Part shown: positions 52,322 to 61,000 of the stretch, piece after piece
How the letters are laid out: the number at the start of each line of letters is the position of its first letter
How positions within the stretch are numbered: position 1 is the stretch's first letter
Assembly (NCBI RefSeq): GCF_008386695.1
Contig: NZ_VUOC01000003.1
Coordinates: 854,421 to 918,420, forward strand
Direction of reading: 5' to 3'
Origin: Chitinophaga agrisoli
GTDB taxonomy: Bacteria; Bacteroidota; Bacteroidia; Chitinophagales; Chitinophagaceae
DNA length: 64,000 nt
Made by a program: the position numbers and the translations under genes
Notes under the pieces: model-generated
What the model was told of the DNA's origin: nothing
What the model saw: the letters and a program-made list of their open reading frames with translations, nothing else
Databases searched by the model: none

Positions 52322-52354
52322 AAAAGCACTGGCGTTTTACACCAGTGCTTTTTT
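52322..52354. terminator. Bidirectional intrinsic terminator
   Basis: AAAAGCACTGG and CCAGTGCTTTT (11 bp) around a 9-base loop, with T-runs on both strands, between DUF4421 and aconitase. Confidence 0.92.
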
Positions 52355-52375
52355 ATTTATCAGCTATTAAGTTCC

Positions 52376-54643
52376 TTATGCCTTTGCGAACTCAGAGCGG
52401 ATCACGTTCAGTGCGCCACCCGCTTTGAACCACTCGATCTGTTGTTCATTGTAGGTGTGGTTAACGGTGATCTCGTCCTGGCTGCCGTCTTTATGGTTCA
52501 GCACCACGGTCAGCGTTGTGTTGGGAGCAAAGCTGGTCAGGCCGTTGATATCGAAGGTATCATCTTCCTGCACTTTCTCATAATCTTCCTTATTGGCAAA
52601 AGTAAGCGCCAGCATACCTTGCTTTTTCAGGTTGGTTTCGTGGATACGTGCAAAAGATTTAACCAGGATAGCCCTAACGCCCAGGTGACGGGGTTCCATA
52701 GCTGCGTGCTCACGGCTGGAGCCTTCGCCATAGTTCTCATCACCTACTACTACCGCGCCAATGTTGGCGGCTTTGTAAGCGCGCTGGGTGGCCGGTACCG
52801 GACCGTATTCGCCGGTCAGCTGGTTCTTTACAGTATCGGTTTTATCGTTGAACGCATTTACAGCGCCAATCAGCATGTTGTTGGAGATATTATCCAGGTG
52901 ACCGCGGTATTTTAACCAGGGGCCAGCCATGGAAATATGGTCCGTAGTACACTTGCCTTTTGCTTTGATCAGCAGTTTCAGGCCTTTCAGGTCTATGCCT
53001 TCCCATGCAGCAAACGGCGCCAGTAACTGTAAGCGGTCGCTGGTGGGAGATACGATCACCTGTACGCCTTTACCGTCTGCAGCAGGCGCCTGGTAACCGG
53101 CGTCTTCTACGGCAAAGCCTTTGGAAGGCAGTTCAAAACCGGTAGGCTCGTCCAGCATAACTTCCTTACCGTCTTTGGTCTTCAGTTTGTCTGTGAGCGG
53201 GTTAAAAGTAAGGTCGCCCGCAATGGCCAGCGCCGTTACAATTTCCGGAGATGCTACGAATGCGTGGGTAGATGCCAGGCCATCATTACGTTTCGCAAAG
53301 TTGCGGTTAAACGAAGTGATGATGGAGTTCTTACGGTTAGGATCGTCTATATGACGGGCCCATTGACCAATACAGGGACCGCAGGCATTTGCCAGCACTA
53401 CGCCGCCTATCTGGTTAAAGGTAGCCAGCAGGCCATCCCTTTCAATGGTATAACGTACCAGCTCAGAACCGGGGGTGATGGTGAATTCAGACTTCACATC
53501 CAGGTTCTTGTCTATGGCTTGTTTAGCCAGGGAGGCAGAGCGGGTGATATCTTCGTAGGAAGAGTTGGTGCAGGAGCCTATCAGGGCAACTTCCAGCTTC
53601 TCAGGCCAGTTGTTTTCCTTTACAGCCTGTGCAAATTTAGAGATAGGCCATGCCAGATCCGGGGTGAAGGGGCCGTTTACATAAGGCTCCAGCTCGTTCA
53701 GGTCTATTTCAATTACCTGGTCATAGTATTTGGAAGGATCAGCGTATACCTCAGCATCCGGGCGCAGGTGTTCTTTAACGCCATCTGCCAGGGCAGCTAC
53801 TTCGGTACGGCCGGTCACTTTCAGGTAGCCTGCCATCTTCTCGTCATAAGCAAATACGGAACAGGTAGCGCCTATTTCCGCACCCATGTTACAGATAGTG
53901 CCTTTGCCGGTAGCGCTCAGGCTGTCAGCGCCTTCGCCAAAGTATTCAACAATAGCGCCGGTACCGCCTTTTACGGTCAGGATACCTGCTACCTTCAGGA
54001 TCACGTCCTTGGCAGAGGTCCAGCCGCTCATTTTACCGGTCAGCTTTACGCCTATCAGCTTGGGCATCTTCAGTTCCCAGGCCAGGCCGGCCATTACGTC
54101 TACTGCATCGGCGCCGCCTACGCCTATGGCCAGCATACCTAAACCGCCGGCATTGGGCGTGTGAGAATCCGTACCTATCATCATACCACCGGGGAATGCA
54201 TAGTTTTCCAGCACTACCTGGTGAATGATGCCGGCGCCGGCTTTCCAGAAGCCAATGCCATATTTATTGGAAATAGAGGAAAGGAATTCGTAAACTTCTT
54301 TGTTGGTGTCCAGGGCTGTGGCAAGATCCTGCTGAGCGCCGGTCTTGGCCTGTATAAGGTGATCACAGTGTACTGTAGAGGGAACCGCTACTTTATCACG
54401 CCCGCACGTCATAAACTGTAACAAGGCCATCTGAGCGGTTGCATCCTGCATGGCTACACGATCCGGTGCAAATTCCACGTAGGATTTTCCTCTTTCATAC
54501 GGCGTAGTAGCAGGTGCGTACAGGTGGGCGTATAAAATCTTTTCTGCCAAAGTGAGCGGGCGACCTAACATCTTACGGGTAGCTTCCACTTTACCCGGCA
54601 GTGCCGCATACACTTGTTTAATCATTTCAATATCAAACACCAT
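52376..54643 (-). CDS. acn: Aconitate hydratase, mitochondrial type
   Basis: 755 residues, the length of mitochondrial-type aconitases rather than the roughly 890 of AcnA/IRP. It interconverts citrate and isocitrate in the TCA cycle. The [4Fe-4S] ligands are in [11 protein letters not shown] and [35 protein letters not shown] and the C-terminal swivel motif [19 protein letters not shown] are present. It is monocistronic. Upstream lie 222 bases without a gene, in which only the PspC promoter is recognisable. Confidence 0.97.
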   Translation of the reverse strand: MVFDIEMIKQVYAALPGKVEATRKMLGRPLTLAEKILYAHLYAPATTPYERGKSYVEFAPDRVAMQDATAQMALLQFMTCGRDKVAVPSTVHCDHLIQAKTGAQQDLATALDTNKEVYEFLSSISNKYGIGFWKAGAGIIHQVVLENYAFPGGMMIGTDSHTPNAGGLGMLAIGVGGADAVDVMAGLAWELKMPKLIGVKLTGKMSGWTSAKDVILKVAGILTVKGGTGAIVEYFGEGADSLSATGKGTICNMGAEIGATCSVFAYDEKMAGYLKVTGRTEVAALADGVKEHLRPDAEVYADPSKYYDQVIEIDLNELEPYVNGPFTPDLAWPISKFAQAVKENNWPEKLEVALIGSCTNSSYEDITRSASLAKQAIDKNLDVKSEFTITPGSELVRYTIERDGLLATFNQIGGVVLANACGPCIGQWARHIDDPNRKNSIITSFNRNFAKRNDGLASTHAFVASPEIVTALAIAGDLTFNPLTDKLKTKDGKEVMLDEPTGFELPSKGFAVEDAGYQAPAADGKGVQVIVSPTSDRLQLLAPFAAWEGIDLKGLKLLIKAKGKCTTDHISMAGPWLKYRGHLDNISNNMLIGAVNAFNDKTDTVKNQLTGEYGPVPATQRAYKAANIGAVVVGDENYGEGSSREHAAMEPRHLGVRAILVKSFARIHETNLKKQGMLALTFANKEDYEKVQEDDTFDINGLTSFAPNTTLTVVLNHKDGSQDEITVNHTYNEQQIEWFKAGGALNVIRSEFAKA

Positions 54644-54830
54644 GAGAAATAAATTATTTAAGAGCGGTTAAAAATTGCACCGCGAAATTAACTAAAATCG
54701 GGAAGTTTTTAAAATAAGTCCGGTACCTTGGCACGATTATTTATTGCCGCCTGTTGCCCAAAAAAGATATGTAACCCACTATCTTTCAGTAACTAACAGG
54801 TATTGCCGTCCTTGGCCCCCACTGGGCCGC

Positions 54831-54861
54831 TTGGTTTTCACACCGGATTTTAATAAATTTG
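54831..54861 (+). promoter_or_regulatory. Probable promoter of pspC-like gene
   Basis: TTG at 54831 and a perfect TAAATTTG at 54854-54861 with 20 bases between, a close fit to the Bacteroidota consensus. The box ends 4 bases before the ATG, so the transcript would have almost no leader. Confidence 0.55.
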
Positions 54862-54865
54862 GATC

Positions 54866-55087
54866 ATGAAGCGTTTCAAGGATTTTGTGGAATGGCAGGC
54901 CTTTGGAGTATGTGCTGCCATTGGTGATAAGCTGGGGGTGGCTACCTCCCGTATCCGCCTGTTTTTCATCTACACATCATTCCTTACCATGGGGTCGCCC
55001 GTCATTATTTACATGATACTGGCTTTTTGGGTAAACATGAAGAATTACATCCTTAATGCCCGTCGTAACCCGTTAAGGTATTTATGA
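54866..55087 (+). CDS. PspC domain protein, small
   Basis: A 73-residue single PspC domain: FGVCAAIGDKLGVATSRIRLFFIYTSFLTMGSP matches the family's GVCAGLAxxxGxxxxxVRxxF pattern, followed by one hydrophobic helix (VIIYMILAFWV) and a basic tail. A membrane-associated stress-related protein by family. No other psp genes are nearby. It is close to the redoxin gene (57-base gap) on the same strand. Confidence 0.87.
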   Translation: MKRFKDFVEWQAFGVCAAIGDKLGVATSRIRLFFIYTSFLTMGSPVIIYMILAFWVNMKNYILNARRNPLRYL

Positions 55088-55144
55088 TCCAGGCGGAAAA
55101 CGCCCGCCTTTCCCTGTGCCGCCGTACTGTATAAATGTGATACC

Positions 55145-55714
55145 ATGGCCCGTACACCCTCCCATATGATTCCGCTGGGTACGCCCGCGCCCGACTTTGA
55201 GCTCCGCGATGTGATTTCCGGTAATTTATTCCGCCTGCACCAGGACCCAGCGCCCGTTGGCACCGTGGTCATGTTCATCTGCAACCACTGTCCGTTTGTA
55301 AGATACGTACAGCCGGAAATGGTCAGGATTACCCGGGAATACCTGGCCAAAGGCATCCGTTTCCTGGCTATCAGCGCTAATGACGCCCTCCAGTACCCGG
55401 AAGATGGCCCGGAGCACATGCGGGAAGTAGCCGCAGAACTGGGTTATGAGTTCCCCTACCTGTATGATGAGACGCAGCAGGTAGCCCTGGCCTTTGAAGC
55501 CGCCTGCACGCCGGACTTCTTTGTATATGACCGGGAGCTGAAACTGGTATACCGCGGCCAGCTCGACGATGCCCGGCCCGGCAACGACCGCCCCCAGGAC
55601 GGCAAAGACATGCGCGCTGCCCTCAATGCGCTCCTGGAAGACCAGCCTGTAAGCCCCCTCCAGAAACCCAGCCTGGGTTGTAATATCAAATGGAAAATGG
55701 AGAAGACCGTGTAA
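55145..55714 (+). CDS. Redoxin/AhpC-TSA family thioredoxin-like protein
   Basis: 189 residues with a thioredoxin fold. PLGTPAPDFELRDVISGN opens the domain. The redox motif is CNHCPFV (CxxC) after FI, and ACTPDFFVYDRELKLVYRGQLDD contains the cis-Pro. It is cytoplasmic (no signal peptide). The CNHCPF subgroup acts as a peroxiredoxin-like or thiol-disulfide reductase; which one is not clear. It follows the PspC gene. Confidence 0.9.
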   Translation: MARTPSHMIPLGTPAPDFELRDVISGNLFRLHQDPAPVGTVVMFICNHCPFVRYVQPEMVRITREYLAKGIRFLAISANDALQYPEDGPEHMREVAAELGYEFPYLYDETQQVALAFEAACTPDFFVYDRELKLVYRGQLDDARPGNDRPQDGKDMRAALNALLEDQPVSPLQKPSLGCNIKWKMEKTV

Positions 55715-55845
55715 ATCATACGCTTAACTACCATTTAACAATAAATTAAGTTTTTTTTAATACTATCTTAAACTTTCCGCAAAACAGTTCATCTAAGCAT
55801 TGATGCTGTTCACAAGAGGCAGCCATATCTATCATTAAAACTTGT

Positions 55846-56649
55846 ATGATGAACACTTTACTGAAGAACCTTTGCGTCGGCGCGCTCATCGCTGCTGGTA
55901 TTTTTACGTTATCTTCCTGTTCCAAAAATGAGGACAACAGCGGTAAGGCCCGCTTCCAGGTTGCGCTTACGGACGATCCTGGCGATTTTAAAGCCGTATA
56001 CATTGATGTGCAGGATGTGAATATCAACTACTCCGACAGCGATGACAATGGCTGGCAAACATTGCAAGGGTTCAAAAGAGGACGTTACAATCTGCTCACA
56101 TTGGTGAATGATAAAGACACCGTGCTGGCAGACGCCTACATCAACACTGGCACCGTAAAAGAAATCCGCCTGGTATTAGGAGACGACAACTGGGTAGTGA
56201 CCAACGATGGCGACTCCGTTCACCTGCAAACGCCCAGCGGCCAGTCTTCCGGCGTTAAATTAAAGCTCAACTCAGATGTTGTAGCAGATGTATTGTACAA
56301 ACTGGTACTGGATTTTGACGTGGCTAAATCCATACACCCGGCCGGCGGCAGCGGTAAATTTATATTGAAACCGGTGATCAGGGGCTTTATGGAAGCGCAG
56401 GGCGGCGCCATTAAAGGGGCCGTATTGCCAGATTCCGTGCTTACTGCGGTAGTGGTGCTGAACGGCGCTGATACAGTGGCCAGCACCTACACAGACCATG
56501 GCGCTTATCTGATCAAAGGGGTGGATGCCGGTACATACTCCCTGCATTTTATTCCAACAGACACGTTATTCAACACCGCGATAAAAGACGGCGTATCTGT
56601 TACGCTGGGGCAGGTAACTGCTGTGGATACCGTGCGGTTACAGAAATAA
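55846..56649 (+). CDS. DUF4382 lipoprotein
   Basis: 267 residues. A lipoprotein signal ends in TLSSCS (Cys about residue 25). The DUF4382 domain follows: ARFQVALTDDPGDFKAVYIDVQDVNINY, GRYNLLTLVNDKDTVLADAYI, KEIRLVLGDDNWVV, and later YKLVLDFDVAKSI. The C-terminal 70 residues look like a carboxypeptidase-regulatory-like beta-sandwich (SVLTAVVVLNGADTVASTYTD, KGVDAGTYSLHFIP). Envelope protein of unknown function, common in Bacteroidota. A terminator follows. Confidence 0.9.
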   Translation: MMNTLLKNLCVGALIAAGIFTLSSCSKNEDNSGKARFQVALTDDPGDFKAVYIDVQDVNINYSDSDDNGWQTLQGFKRGRYNLLTLVNDKDTVLADAYINTGTVKEIRLVLGDDNWVVTNDGDSVHLQTPSGQSSGVKLKLNSDVVADVLYKLVLDFDVAKSIHPAGGSGKFILKPVIRGFMEAQGGAIKGAVLPDSVLTAVVVLNGADTVASTYTDHGAYLIKGVDAGTYSLHFIPTDTLFNTAIKDGVSVTLGQVTAVDTVRLQK

Positions 56650-56669
56650 TACCATCCATAAATAATAAG

Positions 56670-56709
56670 AGCTGGTTGCCTCATCAACAGAGGCAGCCAG
56701 CTTTTTTTA
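56670..56709. terminator. Intrinsic terminator
   Basis: AGCTGG-T-TGCCTC and GAGGCA-G-CCAGCT, 12 bp with one mismatch and a 7-base loop, then seven T. Between convergent genes. Confidence 0.9.
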
Positions 56710-56732
56710 TTATCCTCAACTGCTGTCCGAGG

Positions 56733-57383
56733 CTAATTTTTATTATAAACAGCAAACTTAATATGGTCCGTGGCCAGCGTAGCACGCCGGTCACAGAAAA
56801 AGCCAATGCTCGCCAGGTTAGTGGCTGGTAGTGTGGCCGTGTGTACCAGCTGGTCATTGATATAAAACCTGCAAGGCTGACCAGGTACCTGCTCAATACG
56901 CAGCACATTATAGTCATCCTTACGGATGCAGGCGCAAGCGGTATATTCCTTAATAGGAGCGGACCCCATGTTCTCCCGCCGTTGAATGGTGAAGTGCCCG
57001 TCTGTAGTGATCAGGAAAGAATTTTCATCAAAAACACGCGCTGACTTTTTATCTACATTCCAGATAATGCCATAAGTAGCATCCTCCTTCACGTGATCCG
57101 TCATTTTCATTTTCATCTCCAGTATTTGTGGCGCGGAGCCCAGATCCACTGCGCCAAGGCGCAACGCAAAATACCAGGAGGAGTGCAGGTTATTCAGCAC
57201 ATAATTCCCTTTTACAATACCCGCGGTGGCGGTATCGCCATGGTTAATGACCGGCCATCGGCTGGAGCCGTCTTCATTAAAATGTTCCTGCCATAAAACC
57301 GTGGGGGATGGGGTTTGTGCTACAACATGAAACAGCTGCATTAGTACTAATGCAGCTGTCAGAAGGGTTATCTTATAAGCCAT
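56733..57383 (-). CDS. Hypothetical secreted protein, concanavalin-like fold likely
   Basis: 216 residues with a signal peptide (MAYKITLLTAALVLMQLFHVVAQ). The mature part has the spacing of jelly-roll or laminin-G-like domains (LWQEHFNEDGSSRWPV, SAPQILEMKMKMTDH, DATYGIIWNVDKK, RIEQVPGQPCRFYINDQLVHTATLPA, SIGFFCDRRATLATDHIKFAVYN). These resemble 3-keto-disaccharide hydrolase (DUF1080)-type sandwich proteins, but no catalytic site is evident. It lies 20 bases downstream of the next entry on the same strand. Confidence 0.75.
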   Translation of the reverse strand: MAYKITLLTAALVLMQLFHVVAQTPSPTVLWQEHFNEDGSSRWPVINHGDTATAGIVKGNYVLNNLHSSWYFALRLGAVDLGSAPQILEMKMKMTDHVKEDATYGIIWNVDKKSARVFDENSFLITTDGHFTIQRRENMGSAPIKEYTACACIRKDDYNVLRIEQVPGQPCRFYINDQLVHTATLPATNLASIGFFCDRRATLATDHIKFAVYNKN

Positions 57384-57403
57384 AAGGCATTTGTGATCTA
57401 AGG

Positions 57404-57808
57404 TTAATCGAGGTGGAAATTGGTCATGCCATGATAGTGATTCTGTAACTGATTTACCGTTATCGTTCCCTTCAGATCGCGGTGCTCATCCCGGTAACTC
57501 AGTAGCGTCATCTCATGTCCGTCTTTCTGGTAAAGCCGTACGCTGAAAGGTCCGCGTATATACAAAGCGCCGCTACCGTTACTGGACTGCGCCTCATCCT
57601 TCTGGAACTTCAGGCGCAGCAACTGTGTCTCATCCAGCGGTATTTCATACAGGCTGTCGAAATCGTACCAGAATTCCTGCTGCTCATGGGTAAGTACACA
57701 TGCCTGCTTGTCTTCCGGATTCACCTCCAGCACTTTCCCTTCCAGCAAATCGCCCTCATACTGTACTAATACCGTATCGCCTGTTTTAACATCATGCAAA
57801 CGTATCAT
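57404..57808 (-). CDS. Hypothetical cytoplasmic protein with SH3-like N-terminus
   Basis: 134 residues, no signal peptide. The first 55 residues (VKTGDTVLVQYEGDLLEGKVLEV, then QEFWYDFDSLYEIPL) look like a small Tudor/SH3-like barrel. The rest is unrecognised and beta-rich, ending in NHYHGMTNFHLD. Between kdsA and the secreted protein gene, same strand. Function unknown. Confidence 0.7.
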   Translation of the reverse strand: MIRLHDVKTGDTVLVQYEGDLLEGKVLEVNPEDKQACVLTHEQQEFWYDFDSLYEIPLDETQLLRLKFQKDEAQSSNGSGALYIRGPFSVRLYQKDGHEMTLLSYRDEHRDLKGTITVNQLQNHYHGMTNFHLD

Positions 57809-57861
57809 GGTGATTGATTTTGTGTTTGCATGAATTTAATAAAAAATCAGCAAAAATGCGC

Positions 57862-58692
57862 TCAGGCGTTTACATTTTCCTTCACCGCTTCCCTTATGCG
57901 TACCAGTTGCTCCAGCAGCTCTTCCAAAAGGTCCAGGCGTAGCATATTAGCGCCGTCAGACAGGGCTTTGGAAGGGTCCGGGTGCGTTTCAATAAAAAGG
58001 CCGTCAGCCCCGGTGGCAATAGCCGCCTTGGCAATAGTGCCTATCAGCTGCGGGTTACCGCCCGTAACGCCGCTGCTTTGGTTAGGCTGCTGCAGGGAGT
58101 GGGTGCAGTCCATTACCACGGGTACGCCATGATTCCGCATGATAGGGATGTTGCGGTAATCCACTACCAGGTCCTGGTAGCCGAATGTAGTGCCACGCTC
58201 CGTCAGTATGATCTGGTTATTGCCTGCCTGCTGTATCTTTTCCACCGCAAACTTCATTGCCTCGCCACTTACAAACTGGCCTTTCTTTACATTCACTACC
58301 TTACCGGTTTCTGCGGCCGCCAGCAGAATATCTGTTTGCCGGCAAAGGAAAGCCGGTATCTGCAATACATCTACATAAGCAGCGGCCATGGCAGCTTCTG
58401 CGGCAGAGTGTATATCAGAGGTCACCGGCAGGTTAAAGGCCTGGCCGGTCTTCTGCAGCAGTTCCAGCCCTTCTACATCGCCCACGCCGGTAAAGGAATG
58501 GATGCTGGTACGGTTGGCTTTACGGTAAGATGCTTTGAAAATATAAGGGATCTGTAAGCGCTTGCAGATGCCGGATACTTTTTCCGCTACCGTCATCAGC
58601 AGGTCCTCATTTTCTACCACACAGGGACCGGCAACCAGGAAAAAATTGTCTGGATTATATTGCTCTTTGAATAAAGCTTTCAGGTGTTTCAT
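57862..58692 (-). CDS. kdsA: 3-deoxy-8-phosphooctulonate synthase
   Basis: 276 residues. It condenses arabinose-5-phosphate and PEP to KDO-8-phosphate for lipopolysaccharide. A class I DAHP synthase fold: FLVAGPCVVENEDLLM, KASYRKANRTSIHSFTGVG (phosphate-binding lysines), DIHSAAEAAMAA, VNVKKGQFVSGEAM, LTERGTTFGYQDLVVDYRN and DCTHSLQQPNQSSGVTGGNP. It is the first gene of a three-gene minus-strand set with two unknown genes downstream. Confidence 0.97.
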   Translation of the reverse strand: MKHLKALFKEQYNPDNFFLVAGPCVVENEDLLMTVAEKVSGICKRLQIPYIFKASYRKANRTSIHSFTGVGDVEGLELLQKTGQAFNLPVTSDIHSAAEAAMAAAYVDVLQIPAFLCRQTDILLAAAETGKVVNVKKGQFVSGEAMKFAVEKIQQAGNNQIILTERGTTFGYQDLVVDYRNIPIMRNHGVPVVMDCTHSLQQPNQSSGVTGGNPQLIGTIAKAAIATGADGLFIETHPDPSKALSDGANMLRLDLLEELLEQLVRIREAVKENVNA

Positions 58693-58771
58693 CTGCTATT
58701 GTTTGTTTTTAATTCCCCGTGTTATGACGGCGGTTAACCAGCCCTAACACAGCTATTTTATTTTGAGGACG

Positions 58772-58779
58772 TAAAGGTA
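58772..58779 (-). promoter_or_regulatory. Possible -7 box of kdsA
   Basis: TACCTTTA on the minus strand, one mismatch from TAnnTTTG, 80 bases before the kdsA ATG. The remaining 58780-58971 gap shows nothing else. Confidence 0.35.
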
Positions 58780-58971
58780 CGTAATCCGTTAAATGTTTAA
58801 ATTGTCATAATATTGTAACCACAAAACAGATAATGCGGGCGCCGCTCTCAATACAATGAAAAGATTGTTGAAACATTGTCATGTGCTGTGATGCCCTGTT
58901 TAAAATTTTCACCAAAGCAATTAATATTACGGACGCAAGTATGCCCTGCGGGTGTACGTCAAAAACCAAAC

Positions 58972-59910
58972 ATGAAGAAGGACAAAATACTGGTAATAGG
59001 CGCCTGCGGGCAAATAGGAGTGGAGCTTACCCTGGCATTAAGAAAAATGTATGGGGATGCGAATGTAGTGGCTTCTGATCTGCGCGAAGAGCATGAGCTG
59101 TTAAAAGGTACCGGCCCCTATGTTTCATTGGATGTAATGAACAAGGAGATGCTGCACGTACTGGTCATCCGCCATAACATCACCCAGATTTACCTGCTGG
59201 CCGCCATCCTTTCTGCTACTGGTGAAAAGAATCCGCTGCTTGCCTGGCACATCAACATGCAAAGCCTGCTGAATGTGCTGGACATTGCCAAGGAAGAAGG
59301 CCTGGATAAAATCTATTGGCCCAGCTCTATTGCCGTATTTGGTCCCAACTCCCCCAAAGAAACCACCCCGCAGCATACCGTTATTGAGCCCACCACCATC
59401 TATGGTATCAGCAAGTTTGCCGGCGAGCGCTGGTGCGAGTACTATAACCACCGCTTCGGCATAGACGTAAGAAGCCTGCGCTATCCCGGTCTTATTAGCT
59501 ATAAATCCGCACCTGGTGGCGGCACTACAGACTATGCCATTGAGATCTTCCATGAAGCCCTGGAAGAAAAGAAATATACCTGCTTCCTCTCTGAAGATAC
59601 CTATTTGCCCATGATGTATATGCCGGATGCTATCCGCGCTACAATTGAGCTCATGGAGGCAGACCAGGCCAAAATATCCGTACGCTCCTCCTATAACCTC
59701 AGCGCCATGAGCTTCTCTCCCAAAGAGATCGCCGCAGAGATAAAACAGCATATCCCGGAATTTACCATCGGCTACCAGCCAGACTACCGGCAGCAGATCG
59801 CAGATGGCTGGCCCCAGAGCATTAACGACGAGCTGGCCCGCACAGACTGGGGCTGGAAACCGGAATATGACCTGCCCAAGATGGTGACGGACATGCTGAA
59901 GAACCTGTAA
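58972..59910 (+). CDS. L-threonine 3-dehydrogenase, extended SDR type
   Basis: 312 residues from ATG 58972; the open frame runs upstream to 58876, but the Rossmann start KILVIGACGQIGVELTLAL fixes the N-terminus. A GxxGxxG cofactor loop, SSIAVFGPNSP, and the YxxxK in YGISKFAGERWCEYY mark an extended SDR. SLRYPGLISYKSAPGGGTTDYA is typical of the SDR-type threonine dehydrogenases known from Cytophaga and Flavobacterium, which make 2-amino-3-ketobutyrate. No Kbl lyase gene lies here. Confidence 0.9.
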   Translation: MKKDKILVIGACGQIGVELTLALRKMYGDANVVASDLREEHELLKGTGPYVSLDVMNKEMLHVLVIRHNITQIYLLAAILSATGEKNPLLAWHINMQSLLNVLDIAKEEGLDKIYWPSSIAVFGPNSPKETTPQHTVIEPTTIYGISKFAGERWCEYYNHRFGIDVRSLRYPGLISYKSAPGGGTTDYAIEIFHEALEEKKYTCFLSEDTYLPMMYMPDAIRATIELMEADQAKISVRSSYNLSAMSFSPKEIAAEIKQHIPEFTIGYQPDYRQQIADGWPQSINDELARTDWGWKPEYDLPKMVTDMLKNL

Positions 59911-60114
59911 CAAACCCTCCCTCCGCATTATATCGGATGCCAGATAAAGCCCTTTATGGTACTAAAGTGCTATTGTAATCGCTATGCCAATCGGCAACGA
60001 CACAATATCTTTGATAAACTGTAAGCAGCCTTACAGCTAAACGTTAATGAAATTTTCATTTTGATGAATGTGCCGTACTTGCTATTTTATCATTTGAAAT
60101 CTGGGAGCACTTTT

Positions 60115-60939
60115 ATGAGATATTTTAAGGGGGATTTTCTCTTGCTATTGAGCCTTTGTTTGATTTCCCATATTGCGTTTGCGCAATCAGGCTTGCCTAG
60201 TAAGGGATTTGGCCGCTATTTCCTCATTGCCCACCGGGGTGGGGTAGTAGACAGCACCAACGCGGAGAACAGCCTGCCCGCCCTGCAGGACGCTATTGAA
60301 AGAGGATACTGGATGGTGGAGATGGACCTGCGCCTCACCCGCGATAGTGTGCTCATCATTCATCACGATCCCGATTTTAAGCGCTACTATGGCGTGGAAA
60401 AAGCCGTATCCGCCATGACATGGGACGAGATCAGCCAGCTGCGCAGCGCCCGGGGCAACCAGGTCATGAAGCTGGAAGACGCTCTCTCTGCCTGCAGCGG
60501 CAAGATCCAGGTCATGCTGGATAATAAGATCAGCGGCAACGATACCCTGCTGTTTTCGCAGGTGGTAAGCCTGTTGCAGAAATACGGGTTGGATAAGCAG
60601 GCCCTTATGATAGGCACAGATGAATCCACAGACTATTTCACCGGTAAGATAAAGCTGAGCTGCACCCGCCAGCAGCTGGAAATAAATACCCAAAAACCAG
60701 GTTATAGCCCGGAATATTACTATCTTTTTGGAGAGACCGGCAGCATGACCGATGATGATGTAAAATGGGCCCAATACCAGGGTATTATGGTAGTTGGGGT
60801 GCTGAATATGTTCCGTTATAAAGGTAAAAAAGGCAAAAGCCGCCCTTATCTGGCCGCCGCCCGGGATGCCACCCGCCTTAAATCCCTGGGCGTGCAGTTC
60901 TTCCAGCTGGATTCCGAATTCGACCGTTTCTTCCGCTAA
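60115..60939 (+). CDS. Glycerophosphodiester phosphodiesterase family protein, secreted
   Basis: 274 residues from ATG 60115, which gives a clean signal peptide (MRYFKGDFLLLLSLCLISHIAFAQ); the frame extends 18 codons upstream. GDPD motifs: LIAHRGGVVDSTNAENSLPAL, MVEMDLRLTRDSVLIIHHDPDF (metal Glu/Asp and catalytic His), KIQVMLDNKIS and a C-terminal LGVQFFQLDSEFDRFFR. Periplasmic hydrolysis of glycerophosphodiesters is the family role. Upstream is a CTGTAAG/CTTACAG hairpin (60019-60036). Confidence 0.9.
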   Translation: MRYFKGDFLLLLSLCLISHIAFAQSGLPSKGFGRYFLIAHRGGVVDSTNAENSLPALQDAIERGYWMVEMDLRLTRDSVLIIHHDPDFKRYYGVEKAVSAMTWDEISQLRSARGNQVMKLEDALSACSGKIQVMLDNKISGNDTLLFSQVVSLLQKYGLDKQALMIGTDESTDYFTGKIKLSCTRQQLEINTQKPGYSPEYYYLFGETGSMTDDDVKWAQYQGIMVVGVLNMFRYKGKKGKSRPYLAAARDATRLKSLGVQFFQLDSEFDRFFR

Positions 60940-60942
60940 ATA

Positions 60943-60979
60943 AAAATGTCCGTGTTATATGAGATAACACGGACATTTT
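60943..60979. terminator. Bidirectional intrinsic terminator
   Basis: AAAATGTCCGTGTTAT and ATAACACGGACATTTT are perfect 16-bp arms with a 5-base loop, between convergent GDPD and cysN. Confidence 0.9.
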
Positions 60980-61000
60980 CTATTATCAGTACTTGTAATA

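Noticed and set aside
53264-54142. 292-codon plus-strand frame
   Set aside because: Shadow of aconitase; it has no recognisable domain and no promoter.
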